Source: DATDCV01 sp036524155 (GTDB lineage: Bacteria > Verrucomicrobiota > Verrucomicrobiia > Limisphaerales > UBA8199). Taken from it: DNA of 13,693 nucleotides. The translations under genes were made by a program, and so were the position numbers. Below are positions 12,186 to 13,693 of the stretch, in pieces (the stretch's first letter is position 1; the number at the start of each line of letters is the position of its first letter). The DNA lies in contig DATDCV010000571.1 in NCBI GenBank assembly GCA_036524155.1, positions 1-13,693 of the forward strand, given 5' to 3'. Below the pieces are notes generated by a model, which was given only the letters and a program-made list of their open reading frames with translations, was not told the DNA's origin and did not search any database.

Positions 12186-13508
12186 ATGAGAATTCTCGTC
12201 ATTGGTTCGGGGGGCCGCGAGCACGCGCTGGTGTGGAAGCTGGCCCGGTCGCCCCACGTGACCCGGCTGTGGTGTGCGCCGGGCAACGGCGGGGTCGCGC
12301 GGGAAACCCTCGCCGCCACAGGTGCGCCAGTGGAAACAATCAACATCGGGGCGGAAGACCTTCCCCGGCTCCTTGCGTTCGGGCGCGAGCAGAAGGTGGA
12401 CCTGACGGTGGTGGGTCCGGACAACCCGCTGGCGCTGGGCGTGGTGGATTTGTTTCAAAAGGCCGGTCTGCGCATCTGGGGTCCGAACCAAAAGGCGGCG
12501 CAGTTCGAATCCTCGAAAGTCTTCTCCCAGGAATTCATGCAGCGCCACGGCCTTCCAACCGCACGCGCGGGCACTTTCGAGGAGCCCCTCGCCGCCAGGG
12601 CTTTTGCCGCCTCGCTCGACGGGCGCTGCGCGGTGAAAGCGGACGGCCTGGCCCTGGGCAAGGGAGTGATAATCTGCAGCGAGATGCGCCAGGCGGAAAC
12701 CGCCATCGATGAAGTGCTGGTGCGCAAGAGCTTTGGTCGCGCGGGCGAGAAACTGGTGATCCAGGAGTTGCTGGAAGGGATCGAAATATCCCTGCATGCG
12801 CTCTGCGACGGGCAGAGGGCGAAATTGTTTCCGACGTCCCAGGACCACAAACGCGCGTTGGACGGCGACCAGGGGCTAAACACGGGCGGGATGGGGGCCT
12901 ACTCGCCGGCCCCGTTCCTGGATCAAGGTGGCCTCGAGGAAGTTCGCGCCCGTATTCTCAACCCTTGGCTGCGGGGTTGCGCCGCGGAAGGCATAGATTT
13001 CCGGGGCGTGCTGTATCCGGGACTGATGCTCACGAGTTCAGGGCCCAAAGTGTTGGAATTCAACGCTCGGTTCGGCGACCCTGAAACGCAGGTTTACCTG
13101 ACGCGTTTGGAGAACGACCTGGTGGAATTGCTGGAGGCCTGCGTCGACGGAAGGCTCCCGGAGGCGGAATTGAAGTGGTCATCGCAGCCGTCGGTGTGTG
13201 TGGTTATGGCCTCTGCGGGGTATCCCGGCGGGTATGCCAAAGGAAAACCGATTGTCGGAATCGACGAGGCGGAACGGTTGCCCAATACAAAGGTTTTTCA
13301 CGCCGGTACCGCGAAGGTGGGCAATGAACTGGTTACGAGCGGCGGACGGGTGCTCGGAGTTACCTCCTGGGCCGAGGACCTGGCATCCGCGCGGGAGAGG
13401 GCCTACGAAGCGGTAGCCCGGATTCGTTTTGAGGGGGCTCATTACCGACGGGATATTGGGGCGAAGGCTCTCTCCTCGAGGCAAGTTTCGCTGCCGCCGC
13501 GCCAATAG
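12186..13508 (+). CDS. purD: Phosphoribosylamine--glycine ligase
   Basis: A 440-residue protein, close to the roughly 430 usual for PurD. It catalyses the ATP-dependent joining of glycine to 5-phosphoribosylamine, step two of de novo purine synthesis, in the cytoplasm. It opens with MRILVIGSGGREHAL (1-15), the family's nucleotide-fold signature. The ATP-grasp part shows AAQFESSKVFSQEFM (104-118), AVKADGLALGKGV (149-161), QELLEGIEIS (193-202) and DHKRALDGDQGLNTGGMGAY (220-239). The metal-binding segment is LEFNARFGDPETQV (290-303). The C-terminal domain has SVCVVMASAGYPGGY (336-350). All catalytic motifs look intact. The ATG at 12186 is chosen because the family begins directly with this signature; an upstream TTG at 12150 would add 12 unrelated residues. 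It stands alone, divergent from the FKBP gene, with no other pur gene visible. Confidence 0.97.
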   Translation: MRILVIGSGGREHALVWKLARSPHVTRLWCAPGNGGVARETLAATGAPVETINIGAEDLPRLLAFGREQKVDLTVVGPDNPLALGVVDLFQKAGLRIWGPNQKAAQFESSKVFSQEFMQRHGLPTARAGTFEEPLAARAFAASLDGRCAVKADGLALGKGVIICSEMRQAETAIDEVLVRKSFGRAGEKLVIQELLEGIEISLHALCDGQRAKLFPTSQDHKRALDGDQGLNTGGMGAYSPAPFLDQGGLEEVRARILNPWLRGCAAEGIDFRGVLYPGLMLTSSGPKVLEFNARFGDPETQVYLTRLENDLVELLEACVDGRLPEAELKWSSQPSVCVVMASAGYPGGYAKGKPIVGIDEAERLPNTKVFHAGTAKVGNELVTSGGRVLGVTSWAEDLASARERAYEAVARIRFEGAHYRRDIGAKALSSRQVSLPPRQ

Positions 13509-13560
13509 ATCTCCCGTGACGGGGTCGTCCGCACGAGCCGGAGTCGAACCGCCGAGGTTG

Positions 13561-13583
13561 CGCCGCTTTACTTTAGCGCGGCG
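13561..13583 (+). terminator. Weak hairpin after purD
   Basis: CGCCGC (13561-13566) pairs with GCGGCG (13578-13583) around an 11-base loop, 52 bases after the purD stop. Only a short TTTT at 13592-13595 follows, eight bases later. It could help end purD transcription, but the loop is large and the T-run distant. A smaller CCCGT-G-ACGGG palindrome sits at 13513-13523. Confidence 0.3.
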
Positions 13584-13603
13584 ATCACGCATTTTAACCC
13601 GCC

Positions 13604-13693
13604 ATGAAACTAGTCGGGATTCACTTCTTGGCGGCGGGAGCGCTGGCATTTGGCCCGTGGGGGTCGATGCACGCGGCCGAGGCTCTGGTTCCA
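13604..13693 (+). CDS. N-terminus of a secreted protein, cut by the window end
   Basis: An ATG at 13604 opens a frame that stays open to the last base: 30 residues, MKLVGIHFLAAGALAFGPWG followed by SMHAAEALVP. A single Lys, then a hydrophobic stretch and a small-residue HAA|E site near residue 25, is a standard Sec signal peptide. Nothing of the mature domain is visible, so no function can be given. There is no Shine-Dalgarno, in line with the other genes here. It lies 95 bases after purD on the same strand. Confidence 0.6.
   Translation, partial: MKLVGIHFLAAGALAFGPWGSMHAAEALVP

Noticed and set aside
13530..13603. tRNA-like T-arm motif on the minus strand (GGCGGTTCGACTCCGGC at about 13536-13552)
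   Set aside because: The TTCGACT loop is right, but one of five T-stem pairs fails. No matching acceptor stem, D-arm or U33-type anticodon loop can be drawn, and no CCA end is present. It may be chance or a degraded tRNA end, but it is not a supportable tRNA gene.

Overview
The window looks like a chromosomal piece from a Verrucomicrobiota bacterium, most likely of the Pedosphaera/Limisphaera type. Three things suggest this: a pseudopilin with a FTLIELLVVIAIIAILA signal and a LWTLFWHKGYVPP tail, a giant Asn/Thr-rich secreted-type protein ending in a YQVQYSTNL...FYRLL tail, and a general lack of Shine-Dalgarno sequences. The lineage call is inference from memory of these families; no rRNA or phylogenetic marker other than purD is present.

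Layout. Bases 1-176 are an AT-richer stretch with no convincing complete gene (possibly the last 26 codons of an upstream gene). Bases 177-9140 (+) are one open frame of 2987 residues. It is a mosaic of beta-sandwich modules: a partial FN3-like domain, three CARDB-like repeats, four Calx-beta-like repeats, a fourth CARDB-like domain, a CarboxypepD_reg-like region, a Cys/Gly-rich core, a long conserved region, Big_5-like repeats, a cadherin-like domain and a C-terminal tail. It has no signal peptide and begins exactly at the first strand of a domain, so it is probably a 5'-truncated or interrupted gene.

Three minus-strand genes follow: a type II secretion-type pseudopilin (9198-9995), a ModA-like substrate-binding lipoprotein (10369-11127) and a secreted FkpA/FKBP-type prolyl isomerase (11191-12054). 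On the plus strand are purD (12186-13508) and the first 30 codons of a secreted protein (13604 to the window end).

Non-coding structure is concentrated at 9996-10368. There is a perfect -35 box with a LacI-type palindrome lying between -35 and -10, ahead of the pseudopilin. Beside it is a 96-bp element with 23-bp near-perfect inverted arms enclosing two further perfect hairpins. A strong intrinsic terminator of the FKBP gene ends one base before the modA start codon.

The genes do not form an obvious single pathway. The giant protein, pseudopilin, lipoprotein and prolyl isomerase all act in or beyond the cell envelope, while purD is purine biosynthesis housekeeping. I see no clear new defence or mobile system. 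The best leads are the palindromic element, the operator-in-promoter, the terminator/modA junction, and the interrupted giant gene with its cysteine-only core.
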